64,000 nt of DNA from Hydrogeniiclostridium mannosilyticum (lineage in GTDB: Bacteria; Bacillota; Clostridia; Oscillospirales; Acutalibacteraceae): NCBI RefSeq assembly GCF_003268275.1, contig NZ_QLYR01000005.1, positions 62,001 through 126,000 on the forward strand. Reading direction: 5' to 3'. Position 1 is the stretch's first letter, and each line of letters begins with the position of its first letter. A model generated the notes under the pieces. It had not been told where the DNA came from and searched no databases. It saw only the letters and a program-made list of their open reading frames with translations. Made by a program: the position numbers and the translations under genes. This document shows positions 37,565-46,787 of this stretch, one piece after another.

Positions 37565-39427
37565 ATGAAACATATTTTAGATAATATTCATTCACCCGAC
37601 GATCTTCAAAAGCTTTCGTTGGATGAATTAAATGTCTTGTGTGGGGAAATCCGTTCACAGATTATCAAAACAGTGTCGACGAACGGGGGGCATCTTTCCT
37701 CCAACCTGGGGGCGGTAGAGCTAACCGTTGCACTGCGGAGGGTTTTTCCCTCTATCGATGATAAGATTGTATGGGACGTTGGGCATCAGTCCTATACGCA
37801 TAAAATTTTAACCGGGCGTCAAGACCGCCTGGCAACCATACGCAAAAAAGGAGGCCTGTGTGGCTATCCGAATCGGGAGGAGAGCCCCTACGATGCCTTT
37901 AATGCCGGTCATGCAAGCACTTCTATTTCGGCTGCTCTGGGCATTGCCCAGGCTAAAAAGCTGAAGGGTGAGGCCGGTAATGTGGTTGCTGTCATTGGCG
38001 ACGGCGCTTTGACCGGGGGGCTGGCCTATGAGGGCCTGAATAATGCCGGGCGCTTTAGGGGAAAGCTCATTGTTGTTTTGAATGACAATACGATGTCGAT
38101 TTCCAGAAATGTGGGGTCTATCGCCCGTTATCTGGCAACAATCCGGACAAATCCGGCTTACCGCAAGGTAAAAGGGGACGTGGAGTCTGTTTTAAGGAAA
38201 ATCCCCGCTGTAGGCGAGCACCTGTACCGCGGTGCTTCTAAGGCCAAGAGTGCCTTTAAACATATGATTTACAATAATACGATTTTTGAGGATTTGGGTT
38301 TTTTATATTTTGGCCCCTTTGATGGGCACGATTTGGAAAATTTGCTGGACGTATTCACAAACGCCAAGGATATCGACCGCCCGGTTTTAATCCATCTTGT
38401 CACCTCAAAGGGAAAGGGCTATCATTTTGCGGAGGAAAATCCGGGAAGGTTTCATGGCATATCTAGCTTTGACATAAAGACCGGCAGTACTTCCCTTCAG
38501 GAAACTAATTTTTCTACGGTTTTCGGTTCTACACTCTGTAGCATAGCAGCGAAGGACCGCCGTGTTTGTGCGATAACCGCCGCCATGCAGCTTGGAACAA
38601 GTTTGTCGGATTTCGCTATTCATTACCCGGATCGCTTTTTTGATGTAGGGATTGCTGAGGAACATGCGGTGACCTTTGCGAGCGGATTGGCCGTGAGCGG
38701 GCTTATCCCTGTGTGTGCAATTTATTCTACCTTTTTGCAGAGGAGCTATGACCAGCTTATTCATGATGCAGCCCTGCAAAATGCCCATATGGTCCTGGCG
38801 ATCGACCGAGGAGGAGTTGTCGGGAGCGACGGCGAGACGCATCAGGGGGTATTTGATGTTGCCTTTTTAAATACCATCCCGAATACAACTATTTACGCAC
38901 CCTCCTATTACGAGGAGCTCTCAGCGGATTTGGCCTTGGCAGTTGACGCCAGTGAGGGGATTGTGGCGGTCCGTTACCCAAGGGGGAGCCAGCTTTTTAA
39001 ACCTTTTGATTTTACCTGTAGCGGCCGCCCCTATGATGTTTACGGTTTACCCAATGCAGCGATTACAATCGTGACTTATGGCAGGCTGTTTTCATATGCC
39101 TGCCAAGCGTTGTTTTCTTTGCGTGAGAAGGGGCTGGCGGTCAGTATTATAAAATTAAACCGCATTAAACCCATTCCGGAAGAAGCACTAGCCCTTGCTG
39201 CACGGGCAGAGAAGCTGTTCTTTTTTGAAGAAGGCGTCGAACAGGGGGGCGTGGGTGAGCATTTTATTACAGCGCTTCAGAAGGGCCCGCATGTTCCCTG
39301 TTGTTATCTGCGCGGCATATGCGGGTTTGTAAAGCATGCATCGATGGAGGAGTCCCTGCGGGAGCTGGCGTTGGATCCGGCGGGCATGGAAAATTTGATT
39401 GAATCGGAGTGCGGGAAGTGGCAGTAA
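37565..39427 (+). CDS. dxs: 1-deoxy-D-xylulose-5-phosphate synthase
   Basis: Condenses pyruvate and glyceraldehyde-3-phosphate, the entry step of the MEP isoprenoid pathway whose last enzyme is IspH at 1777. The 620-residue protein has the thiamine-diphosphate motif GDGALTGG with the later NDNTMSIS, the DVGIAEEHAVTFASGLA block and the HQGVFDVAF signature. The ATG at 37565 gives the usual MKHILDNIHSP opening but has only a weak ribosome site; ATG 37520, overlapping the folD stop, would add 15 residues and allow coupling. tlyA overlaps its last codons. Confidence 0.95.
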   Translation: MKHILDNIHSPDDLQKLSLDELNVLCGEIRSQIIKTVSTNGGHLSSNLGAVELTVALRRVFPSIDDKIVWDVGHQSYTHKILTGRQDRLATIRKKGGLCGYPNREESPYDAFNAGHASTSISAALGIAQAKKLKGEAGNVVAVIGDGALTGGLAYEGLNNAGRFRGKLIVVLNDNTMSISRNVGSIARYLATIRTNPAYRKVKGDVESVLRKIPAVGEHLYRGASKAKSAFKHMIYNNTIFEDLGFLYFGPFDGHDLENLLDVFTNAKDIDRPVLIHLVTSKGKGYHFAEENPGRFHGISSFDIKTGSTSLQETNFSTVFGSTLCSIAAKDRRVCAITAAMQLGTSLSDFAIHYPDRFFDVGIAEEHAVTFASGLAVSGLIPVCAIYSTFLQRSYDQLIHDAALQNAHMVLAIDRGGVVGSDGETHQGVFDVAFLNTIPNTTIYAPSYYEELSADLALAVDASEGIVAVRYPRGSQLFKPFDFTCSGRPYDVYGLPNAAITIVTYGRLFSYACQALFSLREKGLAVSIIKLNRIKPIPEEALALAARAEKLFFFEEGVEQGGVGEHFITALQKGPHVPCCYLRGICGFVKHASMEESLRELALDPAGMENLIESECGKWQ

Positions 39428-40236
39428 AAAAACGATTGGATTGTCTACTGGTAGAGCGGGGCCTCGTTCCCAGCCGCGAACAGGCAAAGATTGTGATTAT
39501 GGAGGGGAAGGTCTATGTCGACCGCCAGAAATGTGATAAGCCTGGCACCTCGTTCCCCGAGGATGCCGCTGTTGAGGTTCGCGGAGAAACGCTGGCCTAT
39601 GTCAGCCGCGGCGGGTTGAAGCTCGAAAAAGCGCTCCAATCCTTCCCAATAGATCTAAACGGGCGGACGGCTATGGATATTGGTGCATCAACCGGTGGCT
39701 TTACCGACTGTATGCTGAAAAATGGAGCGGCAAGGGTGTATGCGGTTGATGTCGGTTACGGGCAGCTCGCCTGGAAGCTACGCACGGACCAGCGTGTGGT
39801 GAATTTGGAGCGGACCAATATTCGTTACCTTACGCGTGAGCAGGTGCCGGAGGATGTCGACTTTTTCAGTGTGGACGTTGCCTTTATTTCGCTTCGATTG
39901 GTTTTACCCGTTGCCTGGAGCTTTTTGAAAACAGGCGGTGAAGCCGTCTGCCTGATTAAGCCGCAGTTTGAGGCCGGCAGGGAAAAGGTTGGTAAAAAGG
40001 GGGTAGTGCGGGATCCCGCGATACACCTGGAGGTTATAGAGCATATTCTGGCCTTTGCGGAGTCCGTCGGCTTCACCTTGCTGGGTTTGACTTATTCCCC
40101 AGTGAAAGGTCCTGAAGGAAATATTGAATACCTTCTCTACATGAGAAAACAAAAGGAGCCTTGTACAGCTCCGGCGCTGGCCTCGATAGAGGCTGCCGAA
40201 GTAGTAGCCGCGGCGCATCGATCCTTAAATGCTTAA
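39418..40236 (+). CDS. tlyA: TlyA family rRNA (cytidine-2'-O)-methyltransferase
   Basis: S4-domain plus Rossmann methyltransferase of 272 residues. TlyA methylates 16S and 23S rRNA in Mycobacterium; the family was earlier called hemolysin A. Visible parts are the S4 RNA-binding N-terminus (RLDCLLVERGLVPSREQAK), the SAM site DIGASTGGFTDCML, the catalytic-type SVDVAFISL and KPQFEAGREKVGKKGVVRD. GTG 39418 overlaps the dxs stop, with CGGAG nine bases upstream. Part of the common dxs-tlyA-nadK-argR-recN cluster of Firmicutes. Confidence 0.93.
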   Translation: MAVKKRLDCLLVERGLVPSREQAKIVIMEGKVYVDRQKCDKPGTSFPEDAAVEVRGETLAYVSRGGLKLEKALQSFPIDLNGRTAMDIGASTGGFTDCMLKNGAARVYAVDVGYGQLAWKLRTDQRVVNLERTNIRYLTREQVPEDVDFFSVDVAFISLRLVLPVAWSFLKTGGEAVCLIKPQFEAGREKVGKKGVVRDPAIHLEVIEHILAFAESVGFTLLGLTYSPVKGPEGNIEYLLYMRKQKEPCTAPALASIEAAEVVAAAHRSLNA

Positions 40237-40250
40237 AACGGTGGTGATTC

Positions 40251-41114
40251 TTGTTGAAAATAGCAGTTCTGCCAAATCTGACCAAAACGGACGCCGCCTT
40301 TCATACCACGCGCATTTTAAAAAAGCTGCTGGCTCTGGGGGCACAGCCATTGATGTTGGGAAAGGACCGCCCTTTATTTGGGGATCTGGCGCTTTACCAT
40401 GAATCCTCTGCGGCACTTTTAACAGCATGCGATGTTGTCATTGCGGTTGGAGGAGATGGCACCATTATCCGTGCGGCAAAAGAGGCGATGCAGTTTGACC
40501 GTCCGGTACTCGGCATCAATGTTGGACGCTTGGGCTTTGTCGCCGGCCTGGAAACCGATGAACTGGACCGGCTGAAAAATTTGATTGAGGGTAAATTTAT
40601 CCTCGATGAACGAATGGTTTTGAAGGCTGAATTGGACTGTGACGGGCTTCAGCGGCAATACTATGCGCTCAATGATGCAGTCATTGCCCGTGGAGCGCTT
40701 TCCAGAATCCTGGACTTAGAGGTTCTTTTCAACGAGACCATCGTCTGCGATTACCGCGCGGATGGCCTTATCCTTTCTACGCCGACAGGCTCTACGGCTT
40801 ACTCCCTGTCCGCAGGGGGGCCGGTTATCGATCCCAGCATGAAATGCATCCTCCTGTCTCCGATCTGTCCCCATTCCTTAATGACTAGGACTGTGGTTTT
40901 TGGAGAGGCTTCCAAGCTGAAGGTCCGGGTAAATTCTTCAGGAAATGAATCGGAGGCATTCTTAACGATCGACGGTGAAATATCGATCTCTTTAAAGGAT
41001 TTTAACAGCTATATCCATTTTGAAAAGGCCCCACAGACAGCAAAAATAATTAAGCTGAAAAACACCAATTTCTATGAAATTGTCAATAATAAACTGGCGG
41101 AAAGGAGAGCTTAA
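40251..41114 (+). CDS. nadK: NAD kinase
   Basis: Phosphorylates NAD+ to NADP+. The 287-residue protein has the GGDGT motif, NVGRLGFVAGL, and the NAD-binding loop with TPTGSTAYSLSAGGP. The start is one of two adjacent TTG codons (40251 or 40254), with GGTGGTG upstream. argR begins directly after the stop. Standard cluster partner of tlyA and recN. Confidence 0.95.
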   Translation: MLKIAVLPNLTKTDAAFHTTRILKKLLALGAQPLMLGKDRPLFGDLALYHESSAALLTACDVVIAVGGDGTIIRAAKEAMQFDRPVLGINVGRLGFVAGLETDELDRLKNLIEGKFILDERMVLKAELDCDGLQRQYYALNDAVIARGALSRILDLEVLFNETIVCDYRADGLILSTPTGSTAYSLSAGGPVIDPSMKCILLSPICPHSLMTRTVVFGEASKLKVRVNSSGNESEAFLTIDGEISISLKDFNSYIHFEKAPQTAKIIKLKNTNFYEIVNNKLAERRA

Positions 41115-41564
41115 ATGAAAAAACGACGCCATGCCAAAATTTTGGAATTGATCCGGCTTTATGAAATTGATACTCAAGAGGAATTGCTGCGCCGTCTGAA
41201 GGAGAGCGGCTTTGACGTCACACAAGCGACGGTCTCCAGAGACATTAAAGAGCTTCGGCTTGTGAAAACATTGACTACGAACGGGCAGTATAAGTACTAT
41301 TCCGGAAAGGAAATGTCAAAGGATACCTCCTCAAAATTTTATTCTCTGATGACGGATAACGGGACTTCTGCGGCCCGTGCTTGCAATTTGGTTGTCATCA
41401 AAACGTTGACAGGAATGGCCCAGGCTGTTTGTGCCGCGATGGATTCCATGCATTGGAACGGTGTCGTCGGTACTTTAGCCGGGGATGATACGGTTCTGGT
41501 TATTACCGAAAGCGACGAATGCGCAGAACGGCTTACGGCCGAATTTAATAGGATAATCGGGTGA
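41115..41564 (+). CDS. argR: Arginine repressor ArgR
   Basis: Hexameric regulator that senses L-arginine and controls arginine synthesis and breakdown. The 149-residue protein has the winged-helix N-terminus (QEELLRRLKESGFDVTQATVSRDIKEL) and the C-terminal arginine-binding domain containing GTLAGDDTVLVI. GAAAGGAGAGCTTAA precedes the ATG, partly inside nadK. recN follows four bases after its stop. No arginine genes are in the window, so its targets lie elsewhere. Confidence 0.95.
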   Translation: MKKRRHAKILELIRLYEIDTQEELLRRLKESGFDVTQATVSRDIKELRLVKTLTTNGQYKYYSGKEMSKDTSSKFYSLMTDNGTSAARACNLVVIKTLTGMAQAVCAAMDSMHWNGVVGTLAGDDTVLVITESDECAERLTAEFNRIIG

Positions 41565-41568
41565 TGCT

Positions 41569-43239
41569 ATGCTGTCGGAGCTTTATATTGAAAACGTTGC
41601 CGTTATTGAAAAAGCAGAGATTCATTTTGTACCCGGCCTGAACGTACTCACGGGCGAAACAGGCGCAGGTAAATCTATTTTGCTCGATTCCATCAATGCC
41701 GTTATGGGGGAACGAATGTCCCGGGATTTAATCCGCACAGGGGCTCGTTCTTCTTTTGTCTGTGCGGCGTTTTCCGGATTAAACACACGGGTGTTGAAGA
41801 AGCTGGAGGCGTTGGGCTATAGCGCAGAGGAGGATGCCGTCCTGCTCCAGCGTGAAGTTTCACAGGAAGGAAAAAACTCCTGCAGGGTAAATGGCCGGCC
41901 GGCTACCCTGGCGGTTTTGCGTGAGCTTGCCGCCGGGCTTGTAAATATTCATGGGCAGCATGAAAGCTACGGCCTGCTCTCATCGGAATACCATATTCAT
42001 TACATCGACCGCCTTGGCAACACCAAGGCGCTTTTGCAGGAGTATGCTGCCGCTTATCAGGAGATGTGCCGCCTGCAAAAGGAGCTGGGCTCCCTGCAGA
42101 CGGACGAGGCACAAAAAGCACGCCAGGTAGATCTGCTGAATTATCAGATCAATGAGCTTGAAGAAGCCGGACTGAAAGCGGGCGAGCAGGAAGAGCTGGC
42201 AGAAAAAAAGGTGGTTTATTCAAACAGTGAAAAAATTGCTGCCGCGCTCTCTGCTATTCGTGTCCTTTTGGACGGCGACGAGGATCAAATCGGCGCGCTC
42301 TCTGCCGTACAGTCCGCTGCTTCAGAGGCGGACACTGCCGGAAGATATTTTTCTGAAATCCTTGCCCTTTCGGAGCAGCTTCACAACATTGAATACGAGC
42401 TGGAGGACTGTGCCGATACACTGCGGGGGCTGGAGGGAAGGATGGAATATGACCCGCAGGAATTGGAGCAAATAGAGGAGCGCCTGGATCAGCTATACCG
42501 GTTGGGCTTAAAATATGGCGGCAGTGAAGAAAATATGCTGGCCTATTTACAGCAGTGTCAGGAAGAGCTGCAGGCCATTGAATTTTCTGGGGAACGGGCA
42601 CTTCAAATCAAGAAGGAGCTGGAGCAGTCGAGCCGTGTTGTTCGTGAGTTGGCGGACAAGCTCTCTGCTGAGCGCCGAAAGGTGGGAAAGGATTTTTCCA
42701 CGCGGGTAAAAGAGGAGCTGCGTTTTTTAGACATGCCCAATGTCACCTTTTCTGTTGAGCAGCTTACCACGGATTTTTCACCTTTAGGGCAGGATAAAAT
42801 TCAATTTTTGATATCGACCAACCCCGGCGAGCCTGAGAAACCGCTTTCCAAAATAGCCTCTGGAGGCGAGCTGTCCCGTATTATGCTGGCCATTAAAACC
42901 GTACTGGCCGGCAGCGACGCCATTGGCACGCTGATTTTTGATGAGATCGACACGGGAATCAGCGGCAGTGCCGCACAAAAGGTAGGGGAGAAGCTGAAAG
43001 AGGTTTCCAGTACGCGTCAGGTTATTTGCGTCACGCATTCCGCACAGATTGCCGCATATGCAGACGGGCATTTCTTTATTCGTAAGCAGGTGCAAAAGGG
43101 AAGAACTTTTACAAATGTGCAGCCGCTGGATTTTAATGAGCGCGTACAGGAGCTGGCACGAATTATGGGCGGGGAAACCGTCAGCGAACTCATGCTGAAA
43201 AATGCGGAAGAAATGCTTTTGCAACGGATAGGGTCTTGA
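41569..43239 (+). CDS. recN: DNA repair protein RecN
   Basis: SMC-like ATPase that helps double-strand break repair. The 556-residue protein has Walker A GETGAGKS near residue 32, a central coiled coil (residues ~150-370), the ABC signature SGGELSRIMLAIK and Walker B LIFDEIDTGISG, then CVTHSAQIAAYAD. The ATG at 41569 follows the argR stop closely. Its stop lies inside the -35 of the tyrS promoter, so tyrS transcription starts right at the end of the cluster. Confidence 0.95.
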   Translation: MLSELYIENVAVIEKAEIHFVPGLNVLTGETGAGKSILLDSINAVMGERMSRDLIRTGARSSFVCAAFSGLNTRVLKKLEALGYSAEEDAVLLQREVSQEGKNSCRVNGRPATLAVLRELAAGLVNIHGQHESYGLLSSEYHIHYIDRLGNTKALLQEYAAAYQEMCRLQKELGSLQTDEAQKARQVDLLNYQINELEEAGLKAGEQEELAEKKVVYSNSEKIAAALSAIRVLLDGDEDQIGALSAVQSAASEADTAGRYFSEILALSEQLHNIEYELEDCADTLRGLEGRMEYDPQELEQIEERLDQLYRLGLKYGGSEENMLAYLQQCQEELQAIEFSGERALQIKKELEQSSRVVRELADKLSAERRKVGKDFSTRVKEELRFLDMPNVTFSVEQLTTDFSPLGQDKIQFLISTNPGEPEKPLSKIASGGELSRIMLAIKTVLAGSDAIGTLIFDEIDTGISGSAAQKVGEKLKEVSSTRQVICVTHSAQIAAYADGHFFIRKQVQKGRTFTNVQPLDFNERVQELARIMGGETVSELMLKNAEEMLLQRIGS

Positions 43240-43263
43240 CAAATAGATCTTTTGGGTTATAAT
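43236..43263 (+). promoter_or_regulatory. Promoter of the tyrS T-box leader
   Basis: TTGACA (43236-43241) and TATAAT (43258-43263), both perfect consensus, are 16 bases apart. The -35 overlaps the recN stop codon. Confidence 0.85.
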
Positions 43264-43269
43264 AACAAG

Positions 43270-43530
43270 TAATAGCCTTGAAGGGAAGAAGTACACAGAA
43301 CTGGTCAAGCAAGAGAGTCTGTGGCTGGTGCGAACAGATTTGAGCAGCTGTGGAAATACATCTCGGAGCTGCGGCGTTGAAATGGTAGTAGGTGCCGCCG
43401 GGTACACCCGTTATTGTGTTAGGGTATCGTTAGTTGTACCCGTGAGGCCATAGCTGTGAGGCTGTGGTAAATTGAGGTGGTACCGCGGTTATTCCGCCCT
43501 CTGTTTCACAAACAGGGGGCGTTTTTTTGT
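43270..43530 (+). promoter_or_regulatory. T-box leader (tRNA-Tyr responsive) of tyrS
   Basis: The T-box core GAGGTGGTACCGCGG (43474-43488) precedes a terminator with stem CGCCCTCTGTTT / AAACAGGGGGCG (43495-43521) and seven Ts. A TAC triplet followed by A at 43357-43359, after GGAAA, fits the Tyr specifier. Uncharged tRNA-Tyr would favour readthrough into tyrS. Confidence 0.92.
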
Positions 43531-43577
43531 CCCCCTGAATAAACTCACGCATTTATTGCGAAAATGGAGGTTTTAAA

Positions 43578-44804
43578 ATGGGCGTTTTCGATGAACTGCA
43601 ATCAAGAGGCTTGATTGCCCAAATGACCAACGAGGAAAAAATCAGGGATTTGCTCAACAATGAAAAAATCACTTTTTATGTAGGTTTTGACCCTACGGCG
43701 GATAGCCTGCATGTAGGCCATTTTGTACAAATTATGGTGATGGCCCATATGCAGCGGGCCGGGCATACGCCAATAGCCCTGTTTGGCGGTGGCACGGGTA
43801 TGATCGGCGACCCCTCCGGAAAATCGGATATGCGCCGGATGATGTCCAAGGAAGAGATTCAGCATAATATTGAATGCTTCCAAAAGCAAATGTCCCGCTT
43901 AATTGATTTCAGCGATGGAAAAGCCTTGATGGCAAATAATGGGGACTGGCTGCTGGACTTGAATTATATTGATTTTCTGCGGGAGGTGGGCGTTCATTTC
44001 TCTGTAAACAGAATGCTTTCCTTCGAGTGCTATAAGCAGCGCCTGGAAAGAGGGCTGTCGTTCTTTGAGCTTAATTACATGCTTATGCAGAGCTACGATT
44101 TTCTGGAGCTGAACCGCCGCCATAGCTGTGTACTGGAAATGGGTGGAGACGACCAGTGGAGCAATATTATTGGCGGCGTAGAGCTGGTGCGTAAAAAAGA
44201 GGGCAAGGACGTGTACGGCATGACCTTTACGCTGCTGACCACCAGTGAAGGTAAAAAGATGGGCAAAACGGAGAAAGGCGCCGTATGGCTGGACCCAGAG
44301 AAGACCTCGCCGTTTGAATTTTACCAGTACTGGCGTAATGTGGATGATGCCGATGTTATTCGCTGCATGAAAATATTGACCTTCCTGCCTGTAGATGTTA
44401 TCAATGAATATGCACAGCTTGAGGGGGGCGAGCTTAATAAAGCTAAGGAGGTCCTAGCTTTTGAAGTGACAAAGCTGATTCATGGAGAGCCGGCAGCTGT
44501 TAAAGCACAGGAGGCAGCAAGGTCGCTCTTTGGATCGGGCGGTAATTCTGAAAATGTACCAACCGCCGCTGTTGACCGGGCTTTATTTGCTGACGGTAAA
44601 GCATTGGCGCTAGATGTTTTCCTTGCAGCCAAGCTTATTCCGAGCAAGTCAGAGGGCAGGCGCTTGATTGAACAGGGCGGCATTGCGGTCGATGATATTA
44701 AATTAAATTCGCCTCAGGATGAAATTCTGGAGTCCGCTTTTGAAAAGGGCTATATCATGGCAAAAAAAGGGAAAAAGGTACATCTGAAAATTGAACTTGC
44801 TTAA
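43578..44804 (+). CDS. tyrS: Tyrosine-tRNA ligase
   Basis: Charges tRNA-Tyr. The 408-residue class I synthetase has the HIGH motif as HVGH (45-48), the KMSKS loop as KMGKT (227-231), the Tyr-binding [10 protein letters not shown] and QWSNI segments, and a C-terminal S4 domain ([18 protein letters not shown]). The HVGH and KMGKT variants are typical of the TyrS2 (TyrZ-like) type rather than classical TyrS. AATGGAGG lies before ATG 43578. Expression is set by the T-box upstream. A terminator follows. Confidence 0.94.
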   Translation: MGVFDELQSRGLIAQMTNEEKIRDLLNNEKITFYVGFDPTADSLHVGHFVQIMVMAHMQRAGHTPIALFGGGTGMIGDPSGKSDMRRMMSKEEIQHNIECFQKQMSRLIDFSDGKALMANNGDWLLDLNYIDFLREVGVHFSVNRMLSFECYKQRLERGLSFFELNYMLMQSYDFLELNRRHSCVLEMGGDDQWSNIIGGVELVRKKEGKDVYGMTFTLLTTSEGKKMGKTEKGAVWLDPEKTSPFEFYQYWRNVDDADVIRCMKILTFLPVDVINEYAQLEGGELNKAKEVLAFEVTKLIHGEPAAVKAQEAARSLFGSGGNSENVPTAAVDRALFADGKALALDVFLAAKLIPSKSEGRRLIEQGGIAVDDIKLNSPQDEILESAFEKGYIMAKKGKKVHLKIELA

Positions 44805-44814
44805 GAACCAATAG

Positions 44815-44872
44815 AAAATCCCCATTTAATCACGGAATCACATGCGGGTTCCTGATTGAATGGGGATTTTAT
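44815..44872. terminator. Bidirectional terminator between tyrS and the GH127 gene
   Basis: AAAATCCCCATTTAATCA pairs with TGATTGAATGGGGATTTT with one wobble pair. Ts flank both sides, so it can serve both convergent transcripts. Confidence 0.75.
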
Positions 44873-44895
44873 CTTATTTTACGGCTGGAAGAATC

Positions 44896-46623
44896 TTATT
44901 TTTTTACCGGAAGCCAGGTCTTATAGAAGCAACCTGAGGCGCCTAAATGGTAAAAATCATTCAAGACAACCCCGTTATCTATGTTTAGGCGGATGCTGCC
45001 GTCAGCTTGACGTATCGGTTTAGCAGCATCAATCGATGCGTTTGAAAGCGTCGGCGGATTTTCAAAGTCAACGCGCGGGTTTAAGGACTGATCAAGACCA
45101 TATAGGATAGGCCCTTTATAGATGCTTGTTTTACCGGCGAAATCCTCCTGTCCAGCTAAATAATGCGCAGTAAAATCAAGTGTTAAAAACAAATCATCCC
45201 CCTCCTTTAAATCCGTCAGCAAGTAGTACCCGCCCTTTTCCGGTGAATCTGTGCGGCCATGGTAATCCAGAGTGGTTTTCTCTGACCAGGAAGGGATGCG
45301 CAGCAGCACATTTTTCGGCATGGCGCCGGAAAAATGAATGTGTATCGTATTATCAGCTGGGTAATCACCGGTAATTTGAATACGCAGACCGCTTTTCAGC
45401 AGAACCGTGCAGGCTTCGTAGTAGTTAATATAAAGGCTGTCCATCTCTTCCATAAAGGCCCATTGTGAGAGCATACCCACACCTCTCGGCGCGTTGACGG
45501 AGCAGCAGTTCAGCTCCGGAGAACCGGGACGGCACTGGAAGCCGATGGAGTGGTAGTTTGCGCATTTTGTGCCATCCATTGGGGTGTTATAAGTGGACCA
45601 GCGGCCGGTGGGGGAAAATGAGCCCATAACCGCGTTGTAGAGAGAGATTTCCAGAAAATCGGCAATGAAGGGATCTTTTAGTAATGGTAGAAGCTGTGCA
45701 GCAAAGGCATTGAAGGCGATGACACAGCAAACCTCAATATTTCCGTTCTTAAATGGGGTACCCAAGGCCCCTTCCTCGGTAGAAAACGCACCGGTATTAT
45801 GAACATCTGTTTTTAAAATGCTATAGAGGATTTGGCGGGCGGCATCGAGATATATCCGGTCCCCCGTACACTCATATAGGGCGGCAATACCCATGATGAT
45901 ATGAAGGCTCTCCCAGCGCGGCTTTGGTCCCTGGTAATATTCCAGTCCCTCCTGCGCACAGCGAATATAGTCGCCGGCGCCGGGAATCGTCAGATCATTC
46001 GTAATTTTCAGCGCAAAATCCAGATATTTCTGTTCGTGCGTCCGCTGGTACAGCAGTGCAAAAATATGGAGCGGGGCCATGTTCATTTCAGCATAAATGA
46101 CACCCATAGAGGATAAGGTTCTGCCGTCCTCCCGGTAAAACGTCCTGATAAAGCGCTCCGCAATTTCAAGAACCGCCTGAAAATAACAAGCCTGATGTGT
46201 CTCATCATACCAAAGGCACAGCCCGTACATGATGTGGTAATGCGCCCAGGCATCCCAGGTCTGTCCGGTTTCACCGGGCGAGCCGGAATAGGAACCCGTC
46301 AGCCGGCAGTCCTTTTGAAAGCACCCCAGGTAACCGTCGTCCAAATAGCTCAGCAGCTCTGCAATAAAGCCCTGCACATACTGATATAGGCCGGAATCGC
46401 CGGTAAGCTGGTAGACGTAGTATGCGCTTGTCAGATATTTACCCGCAAATTCACCGGACCACGGCAGTAAATCACGATAGGGCTTCAGTTCACGGTCTCG
46501 GAACATATCTAAAATGGCGGGGTTGCTTTCGCGAATGCCCAGCAGCCAATTGCGAACAATATTTTGCGCCAGTTTTCCCGTCTCATTTTGTAAATTCCAC
46601 TGCTTAATCTCCGCGGTTTTCAT
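44896..46623 (-). CDS. GH127-family glycoside hydrolase (beta-L-arabinofuranosidase type)
   Basis: A 575-residue protein with the (alpha/alpha)6-barrel plus beta-sandwich build of GH127 and related families, whose Bifidobacterium member HypBA1 removes beta-L-arabinofuranose from hydroxyproline-linked sugars using a zinc-bound cysteine. Here the zinc/catalytic set is visible as Glu and Cys in NIEVCC and the Cys pair in ELNCCSVNAPRG. No signal peptide, so it acts in the cytoplasm. ATG 46623 follows GAGAGGA by seven bases; the TTG one codon earlier is less likely. Divergent from the heparinase/GH42 operon, suggesting a shared plant-polysaccharide or proteoglycan target. Confidence 0.82.
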   Translation of the reverse strand: MKTAEIKQWNLQNETGKLAQNIVRNWLLGIRESNPAILDMFRDRELKPYRDLLPWSGEFAGKYLTSAYYVYQLTGDSGLYQYVQGFIAELLSYLDDGYLGCFQKDCRLTGSYSGSPGETGQTWDAWAHYHIMYGLCLWYDETHQACYFQAVLEIAERFIRTFYREDGRTLSSMGVIYAEMNMAPLHIFALLYQRTHEQKYLDFALKITNDLTIPGAGDYIRCAQEGLEYYQGPKPRWESLHIIMGIAALYECTGDRIYLDAARQILYSILKTDVHNTGAFSTEEGALGTPFKNGNIEVCCVIAFNAFAAQLLPLLKDPFIADFLEISLYNAVMGSFSPTGRWSTYNTPMDGTKCANYHSIGFQCRPGSPELNCCSVNAPRGVGMLSQWAFMEEMDSLYINYYEACTVLLKSGLRIQITGDYPADNTIHIHFSGAMPKNVLLRIPSWSEKTTLDYHGRTDSPEKGGYYLLTDLKEGDDLFLTLDFTAHYLAGQEDFAGKTSIYKGPILYGLDQSLNPRVDFENPPTLSNASIDAAKPIRQADGSIRLNIDNGVVLNDFYHLGASGCFYKTWLPVKK

Positions 46624-46666
46624 CAATAAATCCTCTCCCTGTTCTATTGAACTATTTACTAGCGCA

Positions 46667-46695
46667 ATAGTATCAAATCACCCGAAAAAAAGCAA
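46667..46695 (-). promoter_or_regulatory. Promoter of the GH127 gene
   Basis: On the - strand TTGCTT (46690-46695) and TACTAT (46667-46672) are 17 bases apart. An inverted repeat CTATTG (46644-46649) / CAATAG (46665-46670) touches the -10 and could be an operator. Confidence 0.55.
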
Positions 46696-46731
46696 GTGGA
46701 AAATCAATTTTTTAGCCGGATAAAAATCTGT

Positions 46732-46760
46732 TTGACAAAGCGGTGGGCGAATGCTATCAT
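46732..46760 (+). promoter_or_regulatory. Promoter of the heparinase-like/GH42 operon
   Basis: Consensus TTGACA (46732-46737) and TATCAT (46755-46760) are 17 bases apart. The -10 is half of the palindrome TATCAT-C-ATGATA, a possible operator. Confidence 0.7.
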
Positions 46761-46787
46761 CATGATAAGGTTGGGAGGAGTGAGGCT